Source: Pseudomonadaceae bacterium
Lineage (GTDB): Bacteria; Pseudomonadota; Gammaproteobacteria; Pseudomonadales; Azotimanducaceae
NCBI GenBank assembly: GCA_024743175.1
Contig: JANSXA010000001.1
Span: 434,001 to 498,000, forward strand
Length of the DNA: 64,000 bases
Reading direction: 5' to 3'
The position numbers were made by a program, and so were the translations under genes. The notes below the pieces were generated by a model. That model had not been told where the DNA came from, made no database searches, and saw only the letters and a list, made by a program, of their open reading frames with translations. Positions 36,631 to 51,471 of this stretch are shown here, in pieces. The stretch's first letter is position 1. The number at the start of each line of letters is the position of its first letter.

Positions 36631-37541
36631 GATCTGTTGGTATATTTGTCGAGTTGAGCGATTCCAACGGCACCGCAGACAAATGCGACAGCGGTCAACA
36701 GCGTAAAGGGAGAGCTATCCTGCACTGCTGCATAGCCCGCCGGGGACAACCACTTGTCAGTGATGACCTCAGCAAGCTGCTGCCAGGGCCAGAGGTTGGC
36801 AATAGACCCCAGCATGAGGCCGGTTAACAAAGCCAGCAACGGTTCCTGGTAATGACGCAGCAGCCAGGCTAAAGACTTGCTGAACAGCAGCAGGCCAACT
36901 GCACAACCGCTCAACAGCACTATCAGGATCCTGAAATCAAATTCGGCAACCGCGGCAACAACCGCAGGATACAACCCCATGGCTAGCAGCATGTAACTGC
37001 CGGATACTGCGGGTAACAGCCAGGCGCATACCGAAACAATTCCGCCGATAAAGAACATCCACAACACCGGTTCGGCACTGGACGTTGGTAGCCAGAGCAA
37101 AGCAATACCGCAAACAAGGCCAATAGCCCCATAGCTCAGCAGTGTTGTTAGCGCACGGGCGCGGCCGATAATAACCACCGACATGGCAATAACCCCACTG
37201 AAAAATCCCCACACCACGGGTTGATAGTGCTCAAGCAGGAAGACCATCAGCTGCGAGAACAATAGTGCTCCGCCGACCATCCCAGCGGCCAATACACATA
37301 AAAAGCGTAGATTGTGATGCTGGGCAAACAGACGGGGTTGGGATAAAAGACGCAGGGAGCTTGGACCAAAACTTGCCAGTGATCGGACCAGCTCATGGTA
37401 TATACCTGTGATGAATGCCATTGTCCCGCCGGATACGCCTGGGACAACCTCAGCAAGGCCCATGAGCAAACCGCGCCAGAGGATGCTGAACAGCGACAGA
37501 ACTGTGTCAGCCGTATGTTTCACGGGAGATTCAGGTTCCAC
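36627..37541 (-). CDS. DUF368 polyprenyl-phosphate translocase (PopT-like)
   Basis: This 304-residue inner-membrane protein has about eight membrane segments. Two related re-entrant motifs, PGVSGGTMAFITGIY (34-48) and PAVSGSYMLLAMGLY (177-191), show an internal duplication. DUF368 proteins have been shown to return undecaprenyl phosphate to the cytoplasmic face for envelope synthesis. It sits between pcm and nlpD, where relatives have nothing, and overlaps nlpD by 4 nt; the pcm gene ends 11 nt upstream. Confidence 0.9.
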   Translation of the reverse strand: MEPESPVKHTADTVLSLFSILWRGLLMGLAEVVPGVSGGTMAFITGIYHELVRSLASFGPSSLRLLSQPRLFAQHHNLRFLCVLAAGMVGGALLFSQLMVFLLEHYQPVVWGFFSGVIAMSVVIIGRARALTTLLSYGAIGLVCGIALLWLPTSSAEPVLWMFFIGGIVSVCAWLLPAVSGSYMLLAMGLYPAVVAAVAEFDFRILIVLLSGCAVGLLLFSKSLAWLLRHYQEPLLALLTGLMLGSIANLWPWQQLAEVITDKWLSPAGYAAVQDSSPFTLLTAVAFVCGAVGIAQLDKYTNRS

Positions 37542-37552
37542 GCTGACCTGGC

Positions 37553-38188
37553 CTAATCAGCAGTAACACCGCTGAGCAGCGGTACAAAGCGCACTTTATC
37601 AAGTACACGTTCGGTGAGGGCGCCATCGCGTTTATCAATCACACGCAGTTCCTGCACCGTATCGCCACCCACCGGCAGCACCATGCGCCCACCCTCCGCG
37701 AGTTGCGCCAGCAGTTCAGGCGGCACCTCAGAGGGGGCAGCGGTAACAATGATGCCGTCAAACGGTCCATGGGCATCCCAGCCTTTATAGCCGTCACCGA
37801 ACTTAGCCACCACATTGCGGATGCCAAGACGCTGCAACCGCTCTTTTGCACGTGGCACCAGCGCCTCGACGCGTTCTATGGTGAAGATCTGGCGACACAG
37901 CTGCGCCAGAACTGCAGTCTGGTAGCCACAGCCGGTGCCCACTTCAAGCACTTTATGGGGGCCGACTTCGAGCAGCACCTGGGTCATCAGCGCCACTACA
38001 AACGGCTGAGAAATTGTCTGCCCGTGCCCTATGGGTAACGCGGTATCTTCATAAGCACGATGGGATAACGCTTCATCTACAAACAGATGTCTTGGCACTG
38101 CAGCGATTTGTGCCAGGACGCGCTCATTCTGAATACCTTTCTCGCGCAGACGGGCCACCAGGCGGTCGCGGGTGCGCTGGGAGGTCAT
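37553..38188 (-). CDS. pcm: Protein-L-isoaspartate O-methyltransferase
   Basis: Pcm repairs isoaspartyl residues using S-adenosylmethionine. The 211-residue reading starts at [14 protein letters not shown], as in Pseudomonas Pcm. It shows [10 protein letters not shown], the [10 protein letters not shown] substrate loop, and the SAM motif [18 protein letters not shown]. An upstream ATG at 38218, overlapping the truD stop, is an alternative. SurE, usually between truD and pcm, is absent. Confidence 0.95.
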   Translation of the reverse strand: MTSQRTRDRLVARLREKGIQNERVLAQIAAVPRHLFVDEALSHRAYEDTALPIGHGQTISQPFVVALMTQVLLEVGPHKVLEVGTGCGYQTAVLAQLCRQIFTIERVEALVPRAKERLQRLGIRNVVAKFGDGYKGWDAHGPFDGIIVTAAPSEVPPELLAQLAEGGRMVLPVGGDTVQELRVIDKRDGALTERVLDKVRFVPLLSGVTAD

Positions 38189-38210
38189 GCCTATACCTTT
38201 AAGGTCTGAG

Positions 38211-39188
38211 CTACTCATGGTAAGCGCTGGCATCAATTACCTTAAAATGGTTTGCCAGCAACGTTGTTGCGTAGACACCAGGGGGTAAGGTGAATTTCAC
38301 TATCCACTCATCTTCTGCAGCCGGACACACAGCCAGGTCCTTCGGCTGAACGGCCAGCACGCGACGGTCCATGGATACCCCGGCGTACTCCAGCGCTTCG
38401 CAAATTTGTGCAAATGACGTGAGCGCGCTGCTTTCGATTTCGGCAGCGGCACCACTCACGCCGGAACGCCCACGCCCCCACAATGGTCCGGTAGGCATCC
38501 CATCAACTGCTATGTCGCCATCTAAAAGAATCGCGTAGTTATCCGCAGCCACACGCTCATCCAGAACCGCGTTGAAGAGCAGACTGCGCAATACGGACAG
38601 ATGCCAACCCCGGCGACCCCCTTTGTGTTTCTGCTGCCGGCGACGGGCGCCGCGGCTTTGATCCTGGCTTTCCCGCCCCCACCCACCAGCCTGCAGCCAT
38701 TTCTGTGCTTGTGCTACGTTGCTCGCGGACAAACGCTGGGGGCCAAAGTAATTGGGGAAGCAATCGGACAATGTGTCCGGCGAGGTCCCACAGTAATGTT
38801 TGACCTGTGTCAGCGTGAGCTCAAATGTGTTGGCACTGTGGTCACCGAGGCGGAGTTTTTTCTCGCTGCGCCGAGACAGTAAAACCTTCACCCGACTATC
38901 TTCAGGCTGCCAGTGATCAACAGGTGTTGGCACGCTGAACCACTGTCGGGTCACGGCTTGTTTATCTTTACGCCCGGCGAAACCAATGCTCTGCGGAGCC
39001 AGCTTAAAGTGGCTCGCCAACATGGCGACGATGTCGGTGGTATTCAGTGCAGTTTTTTCAATGTAGAAATACGCGTGTTCGCCCTGGCCGGAAAAAGGCA
39101 GGTCTAACACTTCATCTACCCGAAAGTGCTCGGGTATTTTCTTGATTTGCGCCTGCGGCAGTGGCGCCTGCCTGTTAGAGATCGACAT
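38211..39188 (-). CDS. truD: tRNA pseudouridine(13) synthase TruD
   Basis: TruD makes pseudouridine 13 in tRNA-Glu and others. The catalytic Asp is D75 in [15 protein letters not shown]. An NYFGPQRL motif ([11 protein letters not shown]) and an Arg/Lys-rich insertion (about 177-195) follow; the length of 325 is normal. It overlaps ftsB by 14 nt; ispD and ispF, usual between these two, are missing. Confidence 0.95.
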   Translation of the reverse strand: MSISNRQAPLPQAQIKKIPEHFRVDEVLDLPFSGQGEHAYFYIEKTALNTTDIVAMLASHFKLAPQSIGFAGRKDKQAVTRQWFSVPTPVDHWQPEDSRVKVLLSRRSEKKLRLGDHSANTFELTLTQVKHYCGTSPDTLSDCFPNYFGPQRLSASNVAQAQKWLQAGGWGRESQDQSRGARRRQQKHKGGRRGWHLSVLRSLLFNAVLDERVAADNYAILLDGDIAVDGMPTGPLWGRGRSGVSGAAAEIESSALTSFAQICEALEYAGVSMDRRVLAVQPKDLAVCPAAEDEWIVKFTLPPGVYATTLLANHFKVIDASAYHE

Positions 39189-39453
39189 CCGGGATCAGAT
39201 AAAAGACTTCACCGGTTTTAACCATGCCAAGATCTCTGCGCGCCCGTGCCTCAAGAACACTTTGATCACCCTTCATTGCCACCACTTCAGCGAGCAGTAT
39301 CTGATTGCGCTGCTGCAACACTTCGACACGTTGTTGCTGCTGGGTGAGCTGCTTGTGCATCCGCTCACGGGCAAAATGGCCAGACTGGCCAAACCACAGC
39401 CCGTATTGCAGCCACAACAGAACAATCAACGCTGAAGCCACCAGAACTTTCAT
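39175..39453 (-). CDS. ftsB: Cell division protein FtsB
   Basis: This 92-residue single-pass divisome protein has a membrane helix (about 3-22), a WLQYGLWFGQSG motif, a coiled coil, and the end motif [19 protein letters not shown]. The ATG at 39453 is preferred over one two codons upstream because AGGG lies 7 nt before it. It starts 9 nt after eno and overlaps truD. Confidence 0.94.
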   Translation of the reverse strand: MKVLVASALIVLLWLQYGLWFGQSGHFARERMHKQLTQQQQRVEVLQQRNQILLAEVVAMKGDQSVLEARARRDLGMVKTGEVFYLIPDVDL

Positions 39454-39462
39454 CCGCATACC

Positions 39463-41618
<2,156 letters not shown>

Positions 41619-41664
41619 CTGTCTGTGTCCTCAGAATGTGATCGACGGCAACGAGCGCGCAGCG

Positions 41665-43326
<1,662 letters not shown>

Positions 43327-43473
43327 TCAAAAGGTGCACAAACCAACGGGCTCGACCAACGTTCTGGACGGCATTTGCTAAAGTGCTGATTGCGTAAAAA
43401 AACAGCCGACAATGGCTCGCTCAAGATGGGATTGCAAGATAACAAAACACCTACCTAAGCTCAATGTTGGTGA

Positions 43474-44817
43474 TCATTTTTTGCGCTGCTGAGCACTGGT
43501 GTCTGCATTCGGTAGAAATCGCGCCTGCCAGTATCGACTGTTATCTGCCGCTGTCGGAGCAGTGTCATGGGCAACCGCGATTTCCGGCACACAGACAAGC
43601 CTGTCTGCAGAAAAAATCAGCGGATAAAAATCACGCCGCCAGGGCGGTATACGGGCATCGTTCAGCAGCTGCTTGAGGCTTTTCGTGAATGGCTGTGCCG
43701 CATTGTCCAAGCTAGCGGCGACTCGCAATGTCTCGCCACCGCTGCGAAACCTCAGGGTGAGGGGTTGCGCCGCCTTAAAGGCAAACCTGTCGTCGGGCTG
43801 CACCTGTCGTAGCTGCAGTTTACCGTAAGGTAGAACCACCTCCTGTGAGGACTCTAAGCGCTGAGATGAGAGGCCCTGCGGCGGCTTTGCTTCAAAATAG
43901 AACGTGTTGTCATAGCTGTAGATATTAGCCTCACCCAGCTGCAGATGGGCTAATCCAGGAGAGCAAGCCTGCTGGTCCATGAACTCATCCAGCCCCCGGT
44001 CACTGACAGAAAACACCCCTCTACCAGCGAGGTAGGCACGCAACCAGGCTCGCCGGTGCCCCCGGTCCGCTGGTAAGGTGTGCTCAGGCACCTCGTCGGG
44101 AAATCTCGACAGCGTATCTATCAATGCCCCCAGGGTTTGCTGATGATGATGGGCCACTCGCGACAGCGCTTTATCAGCATCTTCCCAGCGGGATTTCAGC
44201 CGCGGCAGAATATCAGCACGGAGAAAATTTCTGTGCAGGTTTGTGTCAGAGTTTGTTGGATCTTCAATCCAGTCAAGGTTGTGGCTGCGTACATAGGTAC
44301 TCAGGACAGAGCGCGACAAATTCAGCAGCGGGCGCAGAAATTGCCCGCTGCCAAGACGCCCCTGCGGCCTTATGGTCAGCATACCCCGACCCTGCAGCAA
44401 ACGATAAAGGATTGTCTCGCTCTGATCCTGCTGATGATGGCCAAGTAACAGTAAACCTTTAGAGGGCAGGTACTGCGCATAAGCCGCGTAGCGGACGCGT
44501 CGCGCATTGGCCTCCAGATTACCCAGCGCAGAAACCTCTACAGTCGCCTGTATCAGCGGTACATCCAGCCGGGTACACACCTCGTCGCAGTGATGTGCCC
44601 ATGCGCTGCTGTGGGCGTGCAGATTGTGATTCACATGAATTGCACTGATCTTAAGATCCGGCAGCTGGGATTGTTGGACTCGTTGCGCAGCTAACAGCAA
44701 TGCCGTTGAATCGAGACCGCCGCTGAAGCCTACCCAGACCTCAGCATCAGGATAAGCCTTCAGAGACTGCAGCAGCGCTGCTTCTACCGGTTCTCCGGAC
44801 ACGGTGGACTGCGTCAC
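43474..44817 (-). CDS. tilS: tRNA(Ile)-lysidine synthetase TilS
   Basis: TilS converts C34 of the CAU-anticodon tRNA-Ile to lysidine. The PP-loop SGGLDSTALL (29-38) and HVNHNLHAHSSAW mark the catalytic domain; TilS substrate-binding and C-terminal domains follow (447 residues in all). It starts 5 nt after dnaE, where accA would normally lie. Confidence 0.95.
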   Translation of the reverse strand: MTQSTVSGEPVEAALLQSLKAYPDAEVWVGFSGGLDSTALLLAAQRVQQSQLPDLKISAIHVNHNLHAHSSAWAHHCDEVCTRLDVPLIQATVEVSALGNLEANARRVRYAAYAQYLPSKGLLLLGHHQQDQSETILYRLLQGRGMLTIRPQGRLGSGQFLRPLLNLSRSVLSTYVRSHNLDWIEDPTNSDTNLHRNFLRADILPRLKSRWEDADKALSRVAHHHQQTLGALIDTLSRFPDEVPEHTLPADRGHRRAWLRAYLAGRGVFSVSDRGLDEFMDQQACSPGLAHLQLGEANIYSYDNTFYFEAKPPQGLSSQRLESSQEVVLPYGKLQLRQVQPDDRFAFKAAQPLTLRFRSGGETLRVAASLDNAAQPFTKSLKQLLNDARIPPWRRDFYPLIFSADRLVCVPEIAVAHDTAPTAADNSRYWQARFLPNADTSAQQRKK

Positions 44818-44822
44818 GTGTA

Positions 44823-47800
44823 TTACCCGTTACCTGCGTAATCCAGTCGTACACAGCCATCAAATTCTTCGTTCAAGCAGCGCACGAGATCGTCGCTGGC
44901 CTGCACGCGCCAGTCCTGGCCCAGACATATGCGGGCCTGAGCTTCTGCGGCAGCGTACCAGATCGCTATTGGACAACCCTCCTCCAGGGTCCGATGCGGC
45001 CCGAGCAGCTGCTTCAAACGGGCCCCAAAATCCGGCGGTAGAGGTGCCTGTCGAAAATCGATCACAAACCCTTCACTGAATCGTTGGCGAGCTTCAGCTA
45101 TGGTGTAGACTTTTTCCGCGCGCAAACTCAACCCGCCGGAAAACTCATCAGCACCCACCTCGCCTTCAATGATCAGCAACTCATCCTTGGCCACCTTGCC
45201 GCCATATTGTTCATAACAATCCGGGAACAGTGAAACTTCTATCCGGGCGCTGCGATCGTCAAGCACCAGAAAACACATCGGCGCACCGCGACGGCTTTTC
45301 ATGATTCGCATGCTGACCACCATGCCGCTGACCCACTGGGTTTTCTTTTCTGCACGCAGCTTGGCAATTTTACGCTTGCAGAAATGTTTCAGTTCCTGCT
45401 CGTATTCTTCAATAGGATGGCCTGTGAGATAAAGTCCAAGGGCTTCCTTTTCTCCCTGCAGACGTTCGCGGCCGGTTAATGCTTTGATATCCGCCATCGC
45501 AGATGTAGGTGCAATCACGTTGGTGTCGACGCCGCCAAACATATCAACGATACCTGCCTCGACATTGCGCATCTGCTGTTCGGCGCTTTGCAGTGCCTGA
45601 GGCAATTGCTGACGCAGACGGGCACGGGTCATATCCAGTTCCTCTCCAGGAAATGCAAACTCATCCATTGCACCGGATGCAATCAAAGCCTCGTGAACCC
45701 GCCGGTTTACCTTTTTACTGTCGAGACGCTGACAGAAATCCTGCAGGTCTTTGAATACCCCATTCGCGCGCGCCTCAACAATAGCGGCTACTGGACCCTC
45801 ACCAACACCTCGTACCGCACCCAGACCGTAGATGATGCTGTCGTTCTGCACTGAAAAACGATGTTGGCTGAGATTAACGCTGGGCGGTAAGAGGGGAATC
45901 TGCATACGGCGGACTTCATCAATCAACACCACAATGCGATCAATATTCTGCATTTCAGCGGACAGGTTCGCCGCCATGAACTCAGCCGGATAATGTGCTT
46001 TCAGCCAGGCCGTTTGAAAACTGATCACCGCGTATGTGGCTGAGTGAGATTTATTGAATGCGTAGCCGGCAAACTTCTCCATCAGATCAAAGATTTCGTT
46101 CGCCAGGGTCTGATCAACGTCGTTAGCGGCGGTTCCGATCAGGAACTCCTTGCGCACGCGGGCCATTTCTTCAGGCTTTTTCTTGCCCATGGCACGACGC
46201 AACAGATCAGCCTGTCCCAGGGTAAAGCCTGCCAGTTCCTGTGCCACCTGCATCACCTGTTCCTGATACAGCACCACGCCGTAGGTGCCACCCAGTACCG
46301 TTTCAAGGCTGGGATGCGGATAGACCACAGGTTCGTGTTTGTGTTTTCGATTTATGTAGTCAGCATCTGCTCCGGACTGCAGTGGGCCTGGCCTGAACAA
46401 GGCAACCAACGCGATGATATCGTCGATGCTGTCTGGTTTGAGTTTGGCAATCAGTTCCTTCATACCGCGGGATTCCAACTGGAAGACCCCGGTTGTATCT
46501 GCCGCTCTTAACAGTTCAAAAGCACCAGGATCGTCCAGTGGCAGCGCTTCGATTTCCAGCGGGGCTTCACCTTCGGCTTTACTGGCGTTAATGCTCTGCA
46601 CGGTCCAGTCAATAATGGTCAGGGTCTTCAGACCGAGGAAGTCGAATTTAACCAGACCGGCACGTTCAACATCGTCTTTGTCATACTGGCTGACCAGAGC
46701 GCCGCCAAGCTCTTCCGTGTATAGCGGCACAAACTCCGTGAGTAACCTTGGCGCTATCACCACGCCGCCAGCATGCCGACCGACGTTGCGCACAATCCCT
46801 TCAAGCTTGAAACCCATCTCCATGATCTCAGCAACTTCTTCGCTGCTTTCGACAAACTCGCGCAACTCCGACGCTTCATCCATCGCCTTAGTCAGGGTCA
46901 TACCGACTTCAAAAGGAATCAGCTTGGACAGCTTGTCCGCCAGGCCATAAGGTTTGCCCTGCACACGGGCAACGTCCCGCACCACAGCTTTGGCGGCCAT
47001 GGTGCCAAACGTGATGATCTGACTGACCGCTTCATGGCCATACAGTTCACTGACATGATTGATCACGCGATCTCTGCCTTCCATGCAGAAATCAACATCG
47101 AAATCCGGCATGGATACCCGTTCAGGATTGAGAAATCGTTCGAACAGCAGGTCATATTCGAGCGGGTCCAGGTCGGTAATACCCAACACATAGGCAACCA
47201 GCGAACCGGCACCTGAGCCACGACCGGGCCCGACTGGAATTGAATTCTCTTTTGCCCAGGCGATGAATTCCATAACAATCAGGAAATAGCCAGCGAAGCC
47301 CATTTCATTAATAACATTCAGTTCAAACTCAAGCCGGGCGACGTAATCTTCTCTGCTTGTATCTGCAGCGCGTAGACCACGTGATGCTATGCGTTCATCA
47401 AGGCCCTGCATGGCAGTCAACTGCAGGAAGCTCGCCGCGGTGTGCTCAGCTGGAATCGGGTAATCCGGCAGCTTGTACTCACCCAGCTGGACTTCAACCG
47501 AACACCGTTTGGCAATTTCCACCGAGTTCTGCAAGGCAACGGGGATGTCTGCAAACAGCGCCGCCATCTCTGCTGCGCTGCGCAGGTACTGTTGTTCGCT
47601 GTATCTGCGTTGCCGACGGGGGTCGTCCAGGGTCATACCTTCATGGATGGCCACCCGGGTTTCATGGGCTTCAAAATCCTCGGGGGCAGCGAAACAGACG
47701 TCGTTGCTGGCCACCACAGCCACATCCAGCGCCGTCGCCATGGCAACCAGACTGGCATTGGCGGCATCTTCCCCAGCACGTCCCGTGCGGGTCAGCTCAA

Positions 47801-48338
47801 GGTAGTAACGGTCGCCAAACTCAGCCTGCCAGCGTTGAATAGAGGCCGCCAGCAAGCTCTGATCACCATCAACAGCAGGTTGCCAGAGATGTCCACCGAC
47901 ACCTCCGGACAGCGCTATCAAACCTTGCGAGTGCTGGAAAACCAACTCCTCGGTCACCAGGCCACGGGTTGAGACCGTCGTGTAACTGGCAGAGACCAAC
48001 AGAATCAGGTTGTTGTAACCCTGTTCATTCATCGCCAGCAGCACCACACGTGCGGGCTCTTCCTCTGCAGTTTCGCTGGTTTTCACTTTAAGCTCTACGC
48101 CGAGAATGGGTTTGATACCACGCGCAAGCGCCGTTTCGTAAAACTTCACCAGAGCAAACAGATTGCCGATATCGGTAAGTGCGACAGCTGGCGCACCCTG
48201 CTCCGCCAGATTTGATATCAGGGGTTTCACCTTCAACAACCCGTCAGCGAGTGAAAACTCGCTGTGCACGTGCAGGTGCACAAACCCCGGATCGGTGAAA
48301 GTCTCTGGCTCGTCTGGGACTGCAGTGGTTTCACTCAC
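44823..48338 (-). CDS. dnaE: DNA polymerase III alpha subunit DnaE
   Basis: This is the 1171-residue replicative polymerase. It has the PHP domain ([17 protein letters not shown]), palm motifs [19 protein letters not shown] and [16 protein letters not shown], fingers, a helix-hairpin-helix region, and an OB fold ([20 protein letters not shown]). The GTG start overlaps the rnhB stop by 4 nt (GTGA). Confidence 0.98.
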   Translation of the reverse strand: MSETTAVPDEPETFTDPGFVHLHVHSEFSLADGLLKVKPLISNLAEQGAPAVALTDIGNLFALVKFYETALARGIKPILGVELKVKTSETAEEEPARVVLLAMNEQGYNNLILLVSASYTTVSTRGLVTEELVFQHSQGLIALSGGVGGHLWQPAVDGDQSLLAASIQRWQAEFGDRYYLELTRTGRAGEDAANASLVAMATALDVAVVASNDVCFAAPEDFEAHETRVAIHEGMTLDDPRRQRRYSEQQYLRSAAEMAALFADIPVALQNSVEIAKRCSVEVQLGEYKLPDYPIPAEHTAASFLQLTAMQGLDERIASRGLRAADTSREDYVARLEFELNVINEMGFAGYFLIVMEFIAWAKENSIPVGPGRGSGAGSLVAYVLGITDLDPLEYDLLFERFLNPERVSMPDFDVDFCMEGRDRVINHVSELYGHEAVSQIITFGTMAAKAVVRDVARVQGKPYGLADKLSKLIPFEVGMTLTKAMDEASELREFVESSEEVAEIMEMGFKLEGIVRNVGRHAGGVVIAPRLLTEFVPLYTEELGGALVSQYDKDDVERAGLVKFDFLGLKTLTIIDWTVQSINASKAEGEAPLEIEALPLDDPGAFELLRAADTTGVFQLESRGMKELIAKLKPDSIDDIIALVALFRPGPLQSGADADYINRKHKHEPVVYPHPSLETVLGGTYGVVLYQEQVMQVAQELAGFTLGQADLLRRAMGKKKPEEMARVRKEFLIGTAANDVDQTLANEIFDLMEKFAGYAFNKSHSATYAVISFQTAWLKAHYPAEFMAANLSAEMQNIDRIVVLIDEVRRMQIPLLPPSVNLSQHRFSVQNDSIIYGLGAVRGVGEGPVAAIVEARANGVFKDLQDFCQRLDSKKVNRRVHEALIASGAMDEFAFPGEELDMTRARLRQQLPQALQSAEQQMRNVEAGIVDMFGGVDTNVIAPTSAMADIKALTGRERLQGEKEALGLYLTGHPIEEYEQELKHFCKRKIAKLRAEKKTQWVSGMVVSMRIMKSRRGAPMCFLVLDDRSARIEVSLFPDCYEQYGGKVAKDELLIIEGEVGADEFSGGLSLRAEKVYTIAEARQRFSEGFVIDFRQAPLPPDFGARLKQLLGPHRTLEEGCPIAIWYAAAEAQARICLGQDWRVQASDDLVRCLNEEFDGCVRLDYAGNG

Positions 48339-49012
48339 GCGGAACAGGCCTCCTCGGCAAGTGCTTCGCGTACCGGGGCAAAACTACGTCGATGATACTC
48401 TGTGGCTCCGAATGTGCGCAGAGCCGCCATATGCGCCTTTGTCGGGTAACCTTTGTGCTGCGCAAAACCATAACCTGGATATTGTTCGCCTAAGGCACAC
48501 ATGTAGTTATCCCGGGCTACTTTGGCAATTATTGACGCCGCACTGATTTGCGGCACATGTTTATCGCCCTGCACAACTGCCTTTGCAGGCGCATCAAAAT
48601 GCGGCAATTTGTTGCCATCGACCCAGATATGCACAGGCGCAGCGCTGAGCTGTTCACAGGCGCGCTGCATGGCGAGGTGGCTTGCGCGCAGGATGTTCAG
48701 TTCATCGATTTCATTCACCCAGGCCCAGCCCAATGCCCAGCAGAGACTGTGCTGCCGAATTTCACTATCCAGCAGCTGACGTTTTTTGGCGGTGAGCTTC
48801 TTTGAATCGGCCAGTGCGTCGATCGGCTTCGCAGGGTCAAGGATGACGGCAGCCGCAACCACAGGCCCAGCCAGCGGACCGATACCAACCTCATCAATAC
48901 CCGCATGCAGAGGGGCGTCCCAGGGCTGAGCGGCGCCACCAGGCGACACGTGATGCAGTAAGGAAGCTTGAACGGGCACTGTCTTATCGGGTACTGGAGA
49001 GGCGGACTGCAC
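48335..49012 (-). CDS. rnhB: Ribonuclease HII
   Basis: RnhB cuts RNA in RNA-DNA hybrids and at single ribonucleotides. The 225-residue protein has the first acidic pair in [20 protein letters not shown]; Ile replaces the usual Arg of [27 protein letters not shown] and [13 protein letters not shown] follow. About 36 residues precede the conserved core, longer than usual. It lies 2 nt after lpxB. Confidence 0.94.
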   Translation of the reverse strand: MQSASPVPDKTVPVQASLLHHVSPGGAAQPWDAPLHAGIDEVGIGPLAGPVVAAAVILDPAKPIDALADSKKLTAKKRQLLDSEIRQHSLCWALGWAWVNEIDELNILRASHLAMQRACEQLSAAPVHIWVDGNKLPHFDAPAKAVVQGDKHVPQISAASIIAKVARDNYMCALGEQYPGYGFAQHKGYPTKAHMAALRTFGATEYHRRSFAPVREALAEEACSA

Positions 49013-49014
49013 GC

Positions 49015-50205
49015 TTAGGAACCTGTGACTTTTGCTGCCAGCAAGCGTAACACGCTGGCTGCTGCCTTAGCATCAGCACCCTGTCGTAATTGTTTGTGCA
49101 GCGCCTCAAATGCAGCAGTATTTTCTGCACCATGCGTTGCCGCCGTGAGTTCCTGCTGCAGGGCTTGCGCCAACGCCTGGGCAGTGCCTTCGTGCTGTAA
49201 CAACTCCGGTACCAGCGCGCGCTCTGCAAGAATGTTGGGGAGCGCCACGTAGGGCGTGCGCAATACCCGTTTTGCCAGCTGGTAAGTCCACCATCCCAAC
49301 CGATAACTGACCACCATGGGTCGATGTAACAACATCGCTTCCAAGGTACTGGTTCCGGATTTCACCAGGGCAACATCGCAGGCAACCAGTGCCCGGCGAG
49401 CGTTTCCCTCGTAGAGGGTCACCTCAAGGTTGGGATAATCCTGCAATGCTTTTTCAACACGCGCCTTTATCGAGGGCCGTACACAGGGAATCACCGTCAC
49501 GCTGCCTGGGTTTTTTTCTGCAAACAATGCAGCGGCACCGAGAAAAGGCTCAATCATCAGATCTACTTCGCTGTTACGACTGCCGGGCAGCATCGCCAGA
49601 ACCGTAAGCTCTGCGGTTAATCCCAGGGCTTGTCTTGCACTCAAACGCGCCGGATCAGCACCAGCCGACAGATCAATCTCGTCGGCCAGCGGATGGCCAA
49701 CAAATTCAGCCTGCACAGACGTTTGTGCATAAAATGCCGGTTCAAACGGATACAGACACAGCAGCAGGTCTGCACTCCTGGCCACGCGTTTGGTTCGCCC
49801 TGACCGCCAGGCATAGACTGAGGGGCTGACATAGTGGACAGTTTTGATACCACGCTTGCGCAGGGCTGCTTCAAGAATGAAATTGAAGACGTTGAAATCT
49901 ACCCCGATGAATACGTCGATCTGCGCTTGTTCGAAGGTCCGCACCAGGCGCCGCAGCAGAGCAATCAATTCAGGCAGTTTAAGAATTGGATCACGGAAGC
50001 CGTTTACCGACAGCGCATCCAACGGCGCCAGGGCTGACAGGCCAGCTGCCAGCATCGCCTCACCGCCAACGCCAATGAATTTCAGAGGCAGACTCGATTG
50101 GCTCTGCATCGCCTGCATAAGCCCGGCGCCAAGGTTATCTCCGGAGGCCTCGCCGGCAAGAATTCCAACGACAATCGTTGCGCCGTCCGGCTCACTTTCG
50201 CTCAT
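49015..50205 (-). CDS. lpxB: Lipid-A-disaccharide synthase LpxB
   Basis: LpxB joins lipid X and UDP-2,3-diacylglucosamine. The 396-residue GT-B protein shows [52 protein letters not shown] and [19 protein letters not shown]. It starts 6 nt after lpxA. Confidence 0.96.
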   Translation of the reverse strand: MSESEPDGATIVVGILAGEASGDNLGAGLMQAMQSQSSLPLKFIGVGGEAMLAAGLSALAPLDALSVNGFRDPILKLPELIALLRRLVRTFEQAQIDVFIGVDFNVFNFILEAALRKRGIKTVHYVSPSVYAWRSGRTKRVARSADLLLCLYPFEPAFYAQTSVQAEFVGHPLADEIDLSAGADPARLSARQALGLTAELTVLAMLPGSRNSEVDLMIEPFLGAAALFAEKNPGSVTVIPCVRPSIKARVEKALQDYPNLEVTLYEGNARRALVACDVALVKSGTSTLEAMLLHRPMVVSYRLGWWTYQLAKRVLRTPYVALPNILAERALVPELLQHEGTAQALAQALQQELTAATHGAENTAAFEALHKQLRQGADAKAAASVLRLLAAKVTGS

Positions 50206-50211
50206 TTGCTG

Positions 50212-51000
50212 CTAGGATTTATTGCGTCCGCGAATGATACCCCACTCGGAGCTCTCCACCGACTGAGCAAACAGATCAACTTCCGGAAATTCAGTACGTA
50301 ACGACGCCAGTTCGGCTAACGCATCTTTTACGGTTAGACCGTTGCGGTAAACAATGCGATGCGCCTGCCGCAGTGCGGATGTGGTTTCTTTGCTGTAGCC
50401 CCGCCGCTTCATACCTTCGGTATTCAAGCCAACTGCCACAGCCGGGTTACCACTGACCGTCATATAAGCAGGCACATCTTTCAACACCAGACTCATCGCT
50501 GCAATATGCGTGTAAGCGCCGATCTGACGGAACTGGGGGATGCCTGAATAACCGCCAAAATTGGCGTAATCTCCAACCACCACATGACCTGCCAGGGAAG
50601 CATTGTTGGCCATCACCACATGATCACCCACAATGCAGTCGTGACCGATATGCACATACGCCATGAGCAGGCAGTTCCTGCCCACTTCCGTACGGCTGAT
50701 GCCACCCTTGGTCATGCCTCGATGAATGGTCACACCTTCACGGATGACAGTATTTTCACCTATGGTCAGGTGGGTTTCTTCACCGGCAAAGGCAAACGCG
50801 GGCGTATCTTCACCGACGGTGGAAAACTGGAATATTCTTACGCCGGCACCAATCTTCGCCGGGCCTTTAACAACCACATGTGACGCGACTTCGACGTTGT
50901 CACCCAGTTCAACGTCAGCACCGATAATTGACCAGGGACCAATGGAGACATTTTCTCCCAGCACAGCGCTGGGATCGATAATGGCTCGGCCGTCAATCAT
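50212..51000 (-). CDS. lpxA: UDP-N-acetylglucosamine acyltransferase LpxA
   Basis: LpxA performs the first acyl transfer of lipid A synthesis. The 262-residue protein is a left-handed beta-helix of hexapeptide repeats (VSIGPWSIIGADVELGDN and onward), with catalytic His in GHDCIVGDHVVMAN and FGGYSGI-like motif, and a helical C-terminal domain. It overlaps fabZ by 4 nt. Confidence 0.97.
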   Translation of the reverse strand: MIDGRAIIDPSAVLGENVSIGPWSIIGADVELGDNVEVASHVVVKGPAKIGAGVRIFQFSTVGEDTPAFAFAGEETHLTIGENTVIREGVTIHRGMTKGGISRTEVGRNCLLMAYVHIGHDCIVGDHVVMANNASLAGHVVVGDYANFGGYSGIPQFRQIGAYTHIAAMSLVLKDVPAYMTVSGNPAVAVGLNTEGMKRRGYSKETTSALRQAHRIVYRNGLTVKDALAELASLRTEFPEVDLFAQSVESSEWGIIRGRNKS

Positions 51001-51455
51001 GTACGCTGCTCAACTACTGATAAGATTGCCGAGCAGGCCAGCGCGTCATCCACATACGCCGAACACTCAAATTTCATCATACGACTGCGATCGGCAATGA
51101 TTTTGCTGACCATGTCGAGACGGTCACCTGGAATGACCGGTCGCCGGAAGCGTGCTTTTTCAACCCCGCCGAACAGATAATTCACGCCGTCAGCGGGACG
51201 TTTATCTTTGGTTTCAAACGCCAGCACGCCAGACAGTTGCGCCATGGCTTCAAGAATAAGCACACCAGGAAAGATCGGCTGACCAGGAAAGTGGCCGTTA
51301 AAAAGCTCTTCATTCACAGTAATGTTTTTATAACCGCGAATGGAATCACCCACTTCAAGCTCTACCACGCGGTCAATCAACAGAAAGGGATATCTATGCG
51401 GCAGGTACGAAAACAGTTCGTTTATGTTTTTTTGGCCGCTCATCAAGTTCCCCAC
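50997..51455 (-). CDS. fabZ: 3-hydroxyacyl-ACP dehydratase FabZ
   Basis: The 152-residue hotdog-fold enzyme dehydrates 3-hydroxyacyl-ACP in fatty acid synthesis. The catalytic histidine in NGHFPGQPIFPGVLILEAMAQ (split as NGHFPGQP, PGVLILEAMAQ), PHRYPFLLIDRV and the FRRPVIPGD motif are present. It lies 16 nt after lpxD and overlaps lpxA. Confidence 0.97.
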   Translation of the reverse strand: MGNLMSGQKNINELFSYLPHRYPFLLIDRVVELEVGDSIRGYKNITVNEELFNGHFPGQPIFPGVLILEAMAQLSGVLAFETKDKRPADGVNYLFGGVEKARFRRPVIPGDRLDMVSKIIADRSRMMKFECSAYVDDALACSAILSVVEQRT

Positions 51456-51471
51456 TTATGCCTGTAAAAAT

